Shown here one piece after another: positions 19,285 to 28,307 of a stretch of 64,000 nucleotides of DNA. Both the position numbers and the translations under genes were made by a program. This DNA is from Arundinibacter roseus (GTDB lineage: Bacteria; Bacteroidota; Bacteroidia; Cytophagales; Spirosomataceae). The notes under the pieces are model-generated. The model made no database searches. It was not told the origin of the DNA and saw nothing but the letters and a program-made list of their open reading frames with translations. The stretch's first letter is position 1, and each line of letters starts with the position of its first letter. The DNA lies in the NCBI RefSeq assembly GCF_004348825.1, contig NZ_SMJU01000002.1, forward strand, positions 434,001 through 498,000. Direction: 5' to 3'.

Positions 19285-20435
19285 ATCAATCGTCCAAGGG
19301 AATCTGCATCGGCAGTTAAATGAAAAATGAATACCGGAACTCGCTTCTCCAAAGCATGAGTTGTAGGCTTATGCTCTTCATCGGGTGTTTTGATGGCCTT
19401 CTCAATAAAATCCGCCGGTAGCAATTCTTTATTAGCCAGGAAGTTAGCAAATTGTACCGGGTTTTGTAGCCGAATACAACCGTGGCTTCTCCACCGTTGT
19501 TTGGCTTCAAATAACGTTCTGACGTTGGTGTCGTGTAGATAAATGGCCAGTGGATTTTCAATATTTACCTTCATCACCCCCAACGAATTATCTTCTCCGG
19601 TTTCCTGCCGAAATCTATATTTAAAATTTTCAGCAGTTATATCCGCCCATTCAATCGAAAATTCGTCCACAACCTGTCCTTTTGCGTCAATTACCTCAAT
19701 GCCATTTCGTTCCAGATAGTACCTGTTTTCCTGGATCTTTGGCAACATCTCTTCAAGCGCAATGCTTTCAGGAACATTCCAATAGGGATACGTAATTACA
19801 TTGGTTGCGTAGGTGTCAATTCCTGGCGTTGGCGAGTTTGCCTTTCCTACAATTACGTTCATCTGAAATTGTAAATTGCCCAATGAATCAAAGGCAGACA
19901 GGTAAGCTCCGTTAATATTGACAAGTGCCCACCGCTCTGCGCCCTGTGTTTGTCGATGAATCCACCGATAAGTATTCAACGTTTCGGCTACTTTCGCTGC
20001 ACTGTCTGACTGACCATTTTGCGAAAGTCGGGCATAATGCTTTTTGAGACTTTGGTATGCAGGATAATTTGGTTCCAGATTTTCAAGTGCCTCAGCCATA
20101 GACGTACCTTCCGCAATTTTCCAGGCTGCTTCCCAAATACGGGCCGAATCGGGGCTTAGTTTTTTCTGAATGTGTTCAATGTTTGCAGGCATTTGGCCGT
20201 AGCCAATCTCTTCCAGGTAACGTAGGAGCCCTTCCTTTCGGTAAAATGCAGAGTCAGCCCGAAGACCAATCGTCTGACCATAGACAACGAGAGAGTCGAA
20301 GGTGTTTTTCTTTTGAATCTCTGTCATCAGTTCAGCCTCAGTCATGCTGAAATAATCTTTTTGGCGGCAAGAGTAAGGTAAAATGGCGAACAGGAGCAGG
20401 AAGAGAACTCCTTTGTACAAAGGTGTATTGAGCAT
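19242..20435 (-). CDS. L,D-transpeptidase, YcbB/LdtD-like lipoprotein
   Basis: A 397-residue protein with a lipobox near C23 (LPYSC). The N-terminal half is helical (about 30-160) and corresponds to the scaffold region of YcbB-type enzymes. The YkuD catalytic domain lies at about 168-345: NVPESIA near 220, then YLHDT (H301) and RSHGCIRL with catalytic cysteine C320. The YcbB family makes 3-3 peptidoglycan crosslinks. A C-terminal extension of about 60 residues follows. It overlaps the convergent YkuD_2 gene at the 3' end. Confidence 0.88.
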   Translation of the reverse strand: MLNTPLYKGVLFLLLFAILPYSCRQKDYFSMTEAELMTEIQKKNTFDSLVVYGQTIGLRADSAFYRKEGLLRYLEEIGYGQMPANIEHIQKKLSPDSARIWEAAWKIAEGTSMAEALENLEPNYPAYQSLKKHYARLSQNGQSDSAAKVAETLNTYRWIHRQTQGAERWALVNINGAYLSAFDSLGNLQFQMNVIVGKANSPTPGIDTYATNVITYPYWNVPESIALEEMLPKIQENRYYLERNGIEVIDAKGQVVDEFSIEWADITAENFKYRFRQETGEDNSLGVMKVNIENPLAIYLHDTNVRTLFEAKQRWRSHGCIRLQNPVQFANFLANKELLPADFIEKAIKTPDEEHKPTTHALEKRVPVFIFHLTADADSLGRLIYFEEAKEVAAANP

Positions 20436-20528
20436 AAAATAAGATACTTATGGTTATATCCTATTTAGTAAAATTACTGTGCTAGAAATATATAGAATAT
20501 TCAGTACTCAGATTGACAGCTTATTAGT

Positions 20529-20570
20529 AAAAATCCCCGAAGCTTGCCAGTAAGCTCCGGGGATTTTTTT
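20529..20570 (-). terminator. Terminator after the DUF5916 gene
   Basis: An inverted repeat, AAATCCCCGAAGCTT and AAGCTCCGGGGATTT with one mismatch, has A runs on the left and T runs on the right. On the minus strand it lies 29 bases after the stop of the DUF5916 outer membrane protein gene. Confidence 0.85.
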
Positions 20571-20598
20571 GCACATTCCGGCAGATGCACTTTGGTTT

Positions 20599-22821
20599 CT
20601 ATACGTTCCACCAATACGTAAATTTTACCACGAGTGCCCGGTTTTTTACATGAAAATTTTCGGGTAAATAATTGTCCGTATAGACGATGAATAAATCAGA
20701 AGCCGGTTTGTAGCGCCACTGCAATCGAGTATTTAGATTAATGTTATCTGCCTGATTGTTGTACTGTACAAAGGTGGTCAAAAATAGATTATTCCGGAAT
20801 GTTACATCCACCCGTGGCCCAACCAACCAATATTCAATATGATTCCAGGGAGCGGGTAACGATATGCTGTTGTAATTGCTGCTTAGTGCCAATGCCACGT
20901 AGGGCTGAAAACGATAACCTGCATTAACGGCCAAATTTAACCGTTCGCCATTTTGGTAGTAGCCGCCCACTCGTCCTGAAAAATCATAGGTAAAATTATT
21001 TTGAGGGCCTGAGAAAAACTCAAAACCGGCTGATTTCCAGCGATGTTCGGTACCAGCTCTCAATCTTTCCCTGCCCGAGTTAGTTGGGTCAAAGGGTTGG
21101 AGTAACCGTACATAATTGGTAGCTGTCCAAATAGTTGCCAACCCACGGCTTTTGAAATTAAAAGTATATACGAAAGCAGTTTCGTTGTCTGAAAGTGCTC
21201 TTTTTTTGTCCCAAAACAGCGTGGTTTGCAGTTTGGGGCCGTGGCTTATGAGTCTATTTGATTTAACAAAAAATAAATAGCCCACACTTGGATTTATTTT
21301 ATAATAGCCATTTCTTACGGAATTGGGGACGTAACCAACTTCGGCATTATAATTTGCTCCTATATATTCATGCTGCCATTGCCAGGTAAAGTTTGTACTT
21401 GCGTATCGAATGTCTGCGGCATGCACCATGTCATCACCTTTTCGGTCGGGGCTAAAGGATTTCAGAAACAGTGCTTTTCCAGACCAAAGGTTGTTGGCCG
21501 ACGCCAGGTTAAACTCCGTTCCAATGTTTCGATTGTAGCGGGAAAAGGCATTATTTAGCTCATGACTATACCGAATTGCATCCTTATTGACCATCATGAA
21601 ACGAATATTTGAACGGGCAAAAACCTGCCGTTGCAGGGCTACAACTGCATAATTAGTAACCGGAAGGCTATCCTGTGCCGAAGTTTGAACGTCTAGAATT
21701 CCTAACCGCCAATTTTTATCCAACTTACCGCTCAACCGGGCGCCATACTGAATCGGTACGCCAAGGCCGATTCGTCTGGAAAAAAACGGGCGAATGGATG
21801 CATATCCAAAGTTGGCAAATAGGTCGGCATTTTCGAGGAAAAATTGACGACGCTCGGGAAAGAAAAGCTCAAAACGATCCAGATTGGTTTGTTGCACATC
21901 TACTTCTACCTGCGAAAAATCCGGGTTTACTGTGAGGTCCAAATTCATAGATGGTGTAATCCCGATTTTAACATCTCCGCCAATCGCCAGGCTGCGTTCG
22001 TGATCATTTGAACGCTGAAAGTTTTTGTTAAATCGGGCAGCTGTATATGGAATCAGTGAGATATTCAGGCCCGGATCCGGTGGTGGCTGATCCCAGATCA
22101 ACTGACCGGTATAGGCCAGCGAAGCCGAGGCGAACTGCCTTGGAACGGGTGCCCAGGCCGATTTTTCGGCAATAGTTAAATCCAAACGGCTAAAATTGAT
22201 GCCCCAGGAGGTAATTCCCGGTTTATACCGAATACTCTTGAACGGTATAGCCGCTTCCCAAATCCAGCGATCTTCCAGGTTTTTTACAGCCGTCACCCAC
22301 TTGTTGTCCCAACTCAGATTGACGGCTCCTCCATCAAATTGTTGCCCGTCCCAGGGAGCGCCAACGGCATTGCTACCAAACGAAAACCCGTTGGTGCGGT
22401 CGTCAAACGTATCCATGAAAAGCAGGAAATTGTCATTTTTATTAAACGAAAAATCCCGTCGCAGCGATTCTACGATAAGTGTACCCTTAACGGGTTTATG
22501 ATTGACAACCAGAATATACATATTTTGACTGTCGTAGGCCATCCGAACTTCTGTTTTGGCTCTTGCAAAGCTTGTATCTATCGGCTGAACCATGAAAAAA
22601 TTGTCGGCCACTTCGGTCGTTTGCCAGGCAGGGTCGTCGGCATTGCCATCAATTTTGATCGGAGATTGGGCTTTAAAAATGTGATACTTGTAATTCTCGT
22701 TGGGTTTTTGAGCAAGTAAGAAACCTGGCAGGCAGATTAACAAAAGAAGAATTGGACGTAAATTTTTGTACACAGGAGTTGTAAGAAATAAGTTGGGAGA
22801 CAAAGGGCAATTTTTCAACAT
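20599..22821 (-). CDS. CBM9-like / DUF5916 outer membrane protein
   Basis: A 740-residue exported protein. After a signal peptide (RPILLLLICLPGFLLAQ) comes a carbohydrate-binding family 9-like domain (about 30-220), with SPIKIDGNADDPAWQ at its start and the EAAIPFKSIRY motif. The remainder is a DUF5916 domain rich in beta strands, ending in aromatic VVKFTYWWNV as in outer membrane barrels. The FFPERRQFFLENADLF motif is characteristic of the family. Function is unknown; a sugar or siderophore link is often assumed but not shown. I choose ATG 22821, one base after the stop of the deformylase gene; the frame is open to 22899 inside that gene. Confidence 0.85.
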   Translation of the reverse strand: MLKNCPLSPNLFLTTPVYKNLRPILLLLICLPGFLLAQKPNENYKYHIFKAQSPIKIDGNADDPAWQTTEVADNFFMVQPIDTSFARAKTEVRMAYDSQNMYILVVNHKPVKGTLIVESLRRDFSFNKNDNFLLFMDTFDDRTNGFSFGSNAVGAPWDGQQFDGGAVNLSWDNKWVTAVKNLEDRWIWEAAIPFKSIRYKPGITSWGINFSRLDLTIAEKSAWAPVPRQFASASLAYTGQLIWDQPPPDPGLNISLIPYTAARFNKNFQRSNDHERSLAIGGDVKIGITPSMNLDLTVNPDFSQVEVDVQQTNLDRFELFFPERRQFFLENADLFANFGYASIRPFFSRRIGLGVPIQYGARLSGKLDKNWRLGILDVQTSAQDSLPVTNYAVVALQRQVFARSNIRFMMVNKDAIRYSHELNNAFSRYNRNIGTEFNLASANNLWSGKALFLKSFSPDRKGDDMVHAADIRYASTNFTWQWQHEYIGANYNAEVGYVPNSVRNGYYKINPSVGYLFFVKSNRLISHGPKLQTTLFWDKKRALSDNETAFVYTFNFKSRGLATIWTATNYVRLLQPFDPTNSGRERLRAGTEHRWKSAGFEFFSGPQNNFTYDFSGRVGGYYQNGERLNLAVNAGYRFQPYVALALSSNYNSISLPAPWNHIEYWLVGPRVDVTFRNNLFLTTFVQYNNQADNINLNTRLQWRYKPASDLFIVYTDNYLPENFHVKNRALVVKFTYWWNV

Positions 22822-22822
22822 T

Positions 22823-23329
22823 CTACTTTGGCGGATTGGCGGTTGGTTTCCAGCGGAACGACTTTTCGTCAATCGCCCGCATTGTGCACAAAACTCCATT
22901 CAAATGATCGTATTCATGTTGCAGAAGTTCGGAAAGATCGCCTTCCAATATATCCGTGTGGAAATTCCAGTCCTGATCCTGATAGCGAATATGAATGGTT
23001 TGATGCCTTTTGACGCGTACCAGTAAATTTGGCAGGCTCATGCAGTCATCCCATAGCTCAAACATTTTGTCACTAAGGAACACAAGTTCGGGGTTTATAA
23101 ATACAGTGGCTTTGCCGTCTATATTCATGTAAATTAGTCTTTTCATGTAGCCAAGTTGTGGAGCCGCAATCGCCCGTCCGGCCTGATAGATTTCCCGAAA
23201 TTGGAAAAGCGCCCGGTGCAGGTCTGTAACCATCTCCTGAATGAGCGCATCGTCTTGAAAACTGAGAGATTCGCAGGTTTGATACAGGCGTTCGTCTCCC
23301 AAAAGAATAATATCAGCTAGTCCTTTCAT
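22823..23329 (-). CDS. Divergent peptide deformylase
   Basis: Peptide deformylases remove the N-formyl group from new proteins using a metal held by one Cys and two His. The 168-residue protein keeps the third motif fully (QHEYDH, with H138, E139 and H142) and the metal cysteine C96. The first motif, however, reads GRAIAAPQ instead of GxGLAAPQ, and the second reads DDCMSLP instead of EGCLS. It may be active but specialised; a canonical def is expected elsewhere in the genome. It is followed at once by the DUF5916 gene, so the two are likely cotranscribed. A hairpin lies only 12 bases upstream of its start. Confidence 0.82.
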   Translation of the reverse strand: MKGLADIILLGDERLYQTCESLSFQDDALIQEMVTDLHRALFQFREIYQAGRAIAAPQLGYMKRLIYMNIDGKATVFINPELVFLSDKMFELWDDCMSLPNLLVRVKRHQTIHIRYQDQDWNFHTDILEGDLSELLQHEYDHLNGVLCTMRAIDEKSFRWKPTANPPK

Positions 23330-23340
23330 TTTTTTTCTAC

Positions 23341-23373
23341 AAAAAAAGCATCATTTCAGAAGAAATGATGCTT
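23341..23373 (-). terminator. Hairpin terminator upstream of the deformylase gene
   Basis: A 12-bp perfect stem, AAGCATCATTTC and GAAATGATGCTT, is followed on the minus strand by seven T. It lies 236 bases past the M20 peptidase stop and 12 bases before the deformylase start, so it either ends an RNA made from 23374-23608 or acts as an attenuator for the deformylase gene. Confidence 0.75.
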
Positions 23374-23608
23374 AAAAACAAAAGTAATAAAATATGTGTG
23401 TGTATAGTATTTATACAAACTATGATTTTATGACGAGCTATCGGGGGGTAAGTCACACTTGATTTTTACATTTTTGTGTGTTTGAAGACAAAAAGGTGTA
23501 AAAGTTCAGGAGTGTTTCGGAGAATCTAATTTCCTCACAATTATACTATGATTATCAATACTTTACAATCTTTTATTTTCATTTTCTTTAAGAATATGCA
23601 ACTTATTT
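23374..23608. other. Unassigned intergenic stretch, possible RNA gene or leader
   Basis: 235 bases with no credible reading frame. Visible pieces are TATAAT-like and TTGATAATCAT motifs on the minus strand, a small imperfect hairpin near 23478-23511 (TTTTTGT with ACAAAAA), and an isolated G-run GAGCTATCGGGGGGTAAG on the plus strand near 23436-23453. A terminator on the minus strand closes it. This arrangement would fit a small RNA or long leader, but I cannot name a family. Confidence 0.35.
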
Positions 23609-25072
23609 TTACATTGTTGTATTCTTAAATAAGGTAACGTAAAACTGAATCATCGCTTTGTAGGTATCTATCTGTATACGTTCATTGGTTCCGTGCGGGC
23701 GTTTTAAATCTTCCTCATCCAGTTGATAGGGAGTAAACCTGTACACATTTTCGCTTAATTTTCGGTAGTAACGGGCGTCGGTTGCGCCCAAAACCAGGTA
23801 AGGCGAGACTAGGACTTCGGGGTAACAGCTTTTGATTGTGCGATGTAAGATCTGAAAAGTTTCGGTCTCGGGCGAAGACACAGGGGAAGGCTCGGTATCA
23901 AAAACTTCCAAAGATTTGACTTCAATCTCTTGATTATCAATCACTTTTTTGATGTGATTAATCACACCCTGCACCGAATCTCCGGGTAGAATTCTAAAAT
24001 TGACGATTGCGGTAGCATCAATTGGCAGTACATTATCTTTTATTCCGGCTTTCAGAATCGTGGGGGCAATAGTCGTTTGCGTACTCGCTGCCCCGGAATT
24101 GGTGGCACCAAAGGATTGAATCAGAATTGGTTCCAGCAACCACTGATTGGCAATCGCCATTTTTTGTGCAAAGGGCATTTCCGGGCCCAAATAGCGAAGC
24201 ATTTCTCCAACCGTTCCTCCCAAAGATGATTTAAAAGGATTTTGTTGTAGTTTATCCAAAGCAGTTGCCAGCAAACCGATACTAGTATTTTTGGGAGGCA
24301 TTGACGAATGTCCGCCTTCGCCACGTGCCGTAATTTCCACACTTGTATAGCCTTTTTCGGCAATTCCAATCAGGGCAACAGACTGATTCAGACCAGCCAC
24401 GCCGTCGGTTTTGATGGTTCCACCTTCGTCAATCACCATTTCCAGCTGAACACCTCTTTTTTCAAGCGTTTGGGCAAGAGCTTGTCCCCCTCGTAATCCA
24501 CTTACTTCTTCATCATGCCCGAAGGAGAAATAGAGGGTGCGTTTGGGTTGATAGTTTTGTTTGAGCAAAAGTTCGGCAGCTTCAAGAAGTCCCATGACTG
24601 TACTTTTGTCGTCGAGGGTTCCTCTTCCATAAACAAATCCATCTTCGATTATACCAGCAAAAGGAGCCTTTTTCCACATTCGCTCCGTTCCCTGAATCAC
24701 CGGAACAACATCATAGTGTCCCATCATCAAAATGGGTTTGAGGCTTGTATCCGAGCCTTTCCATTCAAAAAGCAAAGCGTATTGATTGATTTTTTCTCTC
24801 TTCAATCGGGCATGAACCAAAGGGAATGTGGTTTCCAGATACGAAATAAATTTTTCAAACTGCGTCGTATCCGTAAGTTCAGCATCCTGATAGGACACCG
24901 TCCGAAACTGAATCGCCTGACTTAGATGTTGGATGACAGAATCGCTCACGGCAACAGCCTCAGCCGGAGGTACATCCTTTACTTGTTTTGAGTCAAATCG
25001 GTAGGTATTCCAAAGAAGTATCCCAAGCAGGGAAGTTAGTATAAGACCAAGAATCAGAAAAAATGTACGCAT
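23609..25072 (-). CDS. M20 family metallopeptidase (PM20D1/carboxypeptidase S-like)
   Basis: A 487-residue enzyme with an N-terminal membrane anchor or signal (about 4-22). M20 metal and catalytic motifs are intact: MMGHYDVVPV (H119, D121), YGRGTLDDKS (D154) and FGHDEEVSG (E188/E189). A dimerisation insert begins with the GGHSSMPPKNTSIG stretch. The layout matches the PM20D1/CPS1 group, whose members hydrolyse or form N-acyl amino acids or cleave dipeptides. The real substrate is unknown. It is transcribed alone on the minus strand; the next gene downstream is the deformylase after a 279-base gap. Confidence 0.9.
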   Translation of the reverse strand: MRTFFLILGLILTSLLGILLWNTYRFDSKQVKDVPPAEAVAVSDSVIQHLSQAIQFRTVSYQDAELTDTTQFEKFISYLETTFPLVHARLKREKINQYALLFEWKGSDTSLKPILMMGHYDVVPVIQGTERMWKKAPFAGIIEDGFVYGRGTLDDKSTVMGLLEAAELLLKQNYQPKRTLYFSFGHDEEVSGLRGGQALAQTLEKRGVQLEMVIDEGGTIKTDGVAGLNQSVALIGIAEKGYTSVEITARGEGGHSSMPPKNTSIGLLATALDKLQQNPFKSSLGGTVGEMLRYLGPEMPFAQKMAIANQWLLEPILIQSFGATNSGAASTQTTIAPTILKAGIKDNVLPIDATAIVNFRILPGDSVQGVINHIKKVIDNQEIEVKSLEVFDTEPSPVSSPETETFQILHRTIKSCYPEVLVSPYLVLGATDARYYRKLSENVYRFTPYQLDEEDLKRPHGTNERIQIDTYKAMIQFYVTLFKNTTM

Positions 25073-25244
25073 GAAATACAGAGGTTTAGGTTAAGTTGAT
25101 GGAAGGTTTCTAAGGATGTAAAGATGTAAAACTTGATGTATGAACATCAAATCAAATATACTTAATTTACTCGTTTTTGGGTTTATGTGGTTTTTTTAAA
25201 GACTTTTTTGCTTATTACCATTTCAAAATAATTCTACTTAACTG

Positions 25245-25646
25245 ATGATAAAAATAGATCATATTGCCCTGTATACGAATCAGTTAGAGCTGATTCGTGA
25301 ATTTTATTGTACGTACTTTGATGCTAAATCCAATGAAAAATACGTCAATCCGCGTAAAGGCTTTGAATCGTATTTTTTGACTTTTAGTACGGGAGCACGG
25401 CTCGAAATTATGCAGAAGGATGCTGTTTCAATATCGGCTTTGCAGCCTGGCGAAGAGGCAAACGGTTGGACACACCTGGCTTTTTCGGTCGAAACGCCCG
25501 CGGTAGTCGATTCCCTTACGGACCGATTGCGGATGGATGGCTACACCGTAGCAGGCGAACCACGCACTACGGGCGATGGCTATTATGAAAGCGTGGTACT
25601 GGACCCGGACGGGAATCGGCTGGAAATTGTAGCTGATCCAACCTGA
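25245..25646 (+). CDS. VOC family (glyoxalase-like) protein
   Basis: A 133-residue vicinal oxygen chelate protein made of two beta-alpha-beta-beta-beta modules. The four expected metal ligands are visible as H6 (IDHIALY), E54 (RLEIMQ), H77 (WTHLAF) and E127 (NRLEIVA), with the DPDGNRLEIV end motif typical of the family. The pattern fits glyoxalase I-like or related isomerase activity, but the substrate cannot be read from sequence. It converges with the ccm operon and shares its terminator. Confidence 0.88.
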   Translation: MIKIDHIALYTNQLELIREFYCTYFDAKSNEKYVNPRKGFESYFLTFSTGARLEIMQKDAVSISALQPGEEANGWTHLAFSVETPAVVDSLTDRLRMDGYTVAGEPRTTGDGYYESVVLDPDGNRLEIVADPT

Positions 25647-25659
25647 CAGGGACAAAAAA

Positions 25660-25690
25660 ATTGGGGATGAATCTCAGATTCATCCCCAAT
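25660..25690. terminator. Bidirectional terminator, VOC gene / ccmF
   Basis: A 14-bp perfect inverted repeat, ATTGGGGATGAATC and GATTCATCCCCAAT, has a three-base loop. It is preceded by an A run that ends the minus-strand ccm operon and also lies just after the plus-strand VOC gene. Confidence 0.85.
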
Positions 25691-25712
25691 AAACTATTCA
25701 ATCAAACAAGTT

Positions 25713-28307
25713 TCAGGAGACCTGTTGCGGTTTCATTTTCTTGACTTTAGGAAGTTGCGCCAATTCTTTTTTCTGATTTTTGAGAAAATCACGGAAACGT
25801 CGGATAGTCGCCATCAGGAAACCAATAATCAACACAAAAGTACCTAACCAAAGGATGTTGATCAGCGGCTTTTCGAGTGCTTTCATCACAATAAAGTCAC
25901 GCTGTTTGGTATTGATTGCAAAGGTAAATTGGCCCGTTTGAGGATCTATTTCCTGGAATTGTGCCCGAAGCCCAAGCTCATTACTAACTTCCGCTTTGCG
26001 GCCCACGGTCCGGTCTTTGATTACAAAAGAGGGCGTTAGTACGAACTCCTGCCCATTATCAAGAATCCGAATCAGCGCCTTTACAGCGGCGTCACCTTCG
26101 CCAAGCGTAATGCCGTCTACTTTATCGGTACGTACTACGTTATCCAGAATCGCCACGTAATCATTGACAAAAAACGTATCGTTCATTGCCACCGTAAATT
26201 CTTCCGTAGCGCTCCATTGACCTTCCTCATTTGGATTGGTTACCATGGATACATAGGTGTACAAATCTTTGTTGTACTTCCGCTGAATATCCGGGGAAGA
26301 AATAAGGCCCATGCGGGGATTGATCTGCGCCCGGGGAAAGAGCGTGAATACTTTTCCGGAAGGCTCACGGTATTCGATTTCGTAGTAGAAGTTTTCCGGG
26401 TAAATTTCGAGCGTATCACCGGATTTGTAGTACGTTTTATCATTCACTACAATATCTCTCAGCGCTACCGCATGAAAATCATTCTCAATAATTTCTACCC
26501 AACTCTTCGGAATGTACTCAGGAATATGCCGGGGTTCTACCCGAATGTCGCGCCACGTAAGCAGGTAGTCGCCCATTTGTAGCGGACGGTTGAGCCACAG
26601 CGTGACGTGTTCTTTGTTCTCTTTGTTGTCATTTTGGGTAAATTCTTCTGAACGTGAAATCATTAACCCAGAATTGTTCAGAGAAACAACGTTGGTATAG
26701 CCCGAAGAAAAAAGAATACCGATCAACATTAAAGCTACCCCGATGTGCGTAACAGCACCGCCGGAGAGTTTGTAATTGCCTCTGAAAATATTGAGCAAGA
26801 TCGTTCCGTTTGCTACAATGGCAAACGTAGCGGCGGTGAGTAAAACTATGTAAGAAATAGAACGAACGCCGCCAACAGTTATGAAAATAGCACTCAGCAA
26901 AAGTGTAATGAGTAGGGGAGGGTACAGCGTGTGCAGCCGTCCTTCACCCGTACGTTTCCACCAGAAAAACTGCCCGATTCCGGTCAGAATGGTAATAAGT
27001 GCAAAAAACCAAAGCTGAAACTTGTTGTAATGTCCAATGGAATCCGTAGGCAACGCGAGATTCAGAACCATACCAAACGACTCAGCCAAAGCATTATACA
27101 CCGGAATAGAGGTAGTTGCCAGAATCTGAAAGCCGGAAAGGCAAAGCAGGGTGGCGCCAATAAAAATCCAGAATTCCTGGGAATAAGTAGAAACTTCTTC
27201 TGCATCCGAAGGAAGATCTTTCCAGCGGTAAATCAGAAGTCCTACCGAGACAACTACGAACGTCATGAGGTAAATCAACAACTGTCCTGACAGCCCCAGA
27301 TCCGTAAACGAGTGTACGGAGGCATTGCCCAACACGCCGCTTCGGGTCATGAAGGTAGAGTATAAAATCAGGACAAAGGTCGCAATAGAAAGAATAAAGG
27401 AAGTTTTGAGCGCCGTAGCGTTTTTGCGTCCAATGATCATGGTATGAATCGCTGCTACGAGAATTAGCCACGGAACAAACGAGGTATTTTCTACGGGATC
27501 CCAGTTCCAGTATCCGCCAAAGTTTAGAGTTTCGTAGGCCCAATAGGCGCCCATCAAAATGCCTACTCCCAAAATCAACGCTGACAAAAGTGCCCACGGT
27601 AAAGCCGGACGAATCCATTCTTTGGTTTTTTTGAGCCAAAGACCAGCCATTGCGAAAGAAAAAGGAATCAGCGTAGAAGCAAAGCCCAAAAATAACGTAG
27701 GAGGGTGAATGACCATCCAGTAGTTTTGAAGCAGGGGGTTAAGCCCGTTTCCATCTTTGGGGATAAAATCCGGATTTGTTTTCCACACCGGCAGTTCAGG
27801 CATTGATTCCCGAAGCAAAAGGAACGGGGTAGAACCGATTTTTAAATCTAACCCAGGAATCACCACTCCTAAAACCATAGAAGCAAGAAAGACCTGTACG
27901 AGTGCAAAAATCGCCATGACGGGCCCTTCCCATGAGCGGTTTGTAAAAATCAGGATCAAACCCAAAACTACATTCCAGAAAATCCAAAGGAGAAAACTTC
28001 CTTCCTGATCTTGCCAAAAACTCGATATTACAAAACCCGTAGGAAGCGACAGCGACGAATTATCCCAGGCGTAGTGGTACTCAAAATAGTGATTGCCGAT
28101 GATCCAGTATAAACAAAAGACCACCACTCCAACGGAGATAGCGTGCAGAAAAAAGGAAAGGCGGGCAAATTTTTTCCAACTCGTGGCTTCGTCCAGGGGC
28201 GTGGAGGATAAGGCCGATTTGAAGTAGGCAAACGTAGCGACCATTGCCGATACAAATGCTACAATAACAAAAAAGTGCCCGGTATTTCCGTATGCGGTAT
28301 GAATCAT
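25713..28307 (-). CDS. ccmF: Cytochrome c maturation heme lyase CcmF
   Basis: CcmF joins heme to apocytochrome c in the periplasm, taking heme from CcmE. The 864-residue protein has many membrane helices. It carries QEGSFLLWIFW near 101-111, HPPTLFLGF near 201-209 and the tryptophan-rich WWD heme-handling domain at about 256-280 (YWAYETLNFGGYWNWDPVE). It is longer than the usual 650 or so residues of proteobacterial CcmF because of a larger periplasmic region (about 560-820) before the last helix. It overlaps ccmE by four bases (ATGA) and is the last gene of the operon. Confidence 0.93.
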   Translation of the reverse strand: MIHTAYGNTGHFFVIVAFVSAMVATFAYFKSALSSTPLDEATSWKKFARLSFFLHAISVGVVVFCLYWIIGNHYFEYHYAWDNSSLSLPTGFVISSFWQDQEGSFLLWIFWNVVLGLILIFTNRSWEGPVMAIFALVQVFLASMVLGVVIPGLDLKIGSTPFLLLRESMPELPVWKTNPDFIPKDGNGLNPLLQNYWMVIHPPTLFLGFASTLIPFSFAMAGLWLKKTKEWIRPALPWALLSALILGVGILMGAYWAYETLNFGGYWNWDPVENTSFVPWLILVAAIHTMIIGRKNATALKTSFILSIATFVLILYSTFMTRSGVLGNASVHSFTDLGLSGQLLIYLMTFVVVSVGLLIYRWKDLPSDAEEVSTYSQEFWIFIGATLLCLSGFQILATTSIPVYNALAESFGMVLNLALPTDSIGHYNKFQLWFFALITILTGIGQFFWWKRTGEGRLHTLYPPLLITLLLSAIFITVGGVRSISYIVLLTAATFAIVANGTILLNIFRGNYKLSGGAVTHIGVALMLIGILFSSGYTNVVSLNNSGLMISRSEEFTQNDNKENKEHVTLWLNRPLQMGDYLLTWRDIRVEPRHIPEYIPKSWVEIIENDFHAVALRDIVVNDKTYYKSGDTLEIYPENFYYEIEYREPSGKVFTLFPRAQINPRMGLISSPDIQRKYNKDLYTYVSMVTNPNEEGQWSATEEFTVAMNDTFFVNDYVAILDNVVRTDKVDGITLGEGDAAVKALIRILDNGQEFVLTPSFVIKDRTVGRKAEVSNELGLRAQFQEIDPQTGQFTFAINTKQRDFIVMKALEKPLINILWLGTFVLIIGFLMATIRRFRDFLKNQKKELAQLPKVKKMKPQQVS

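Noticed and set aside
27094-27639. 181-residue frame inside ccmF on the same strand
   Set aside because: It is a different frame of the ccmF coding region, which has convincing CcmF motifs across this stretch.
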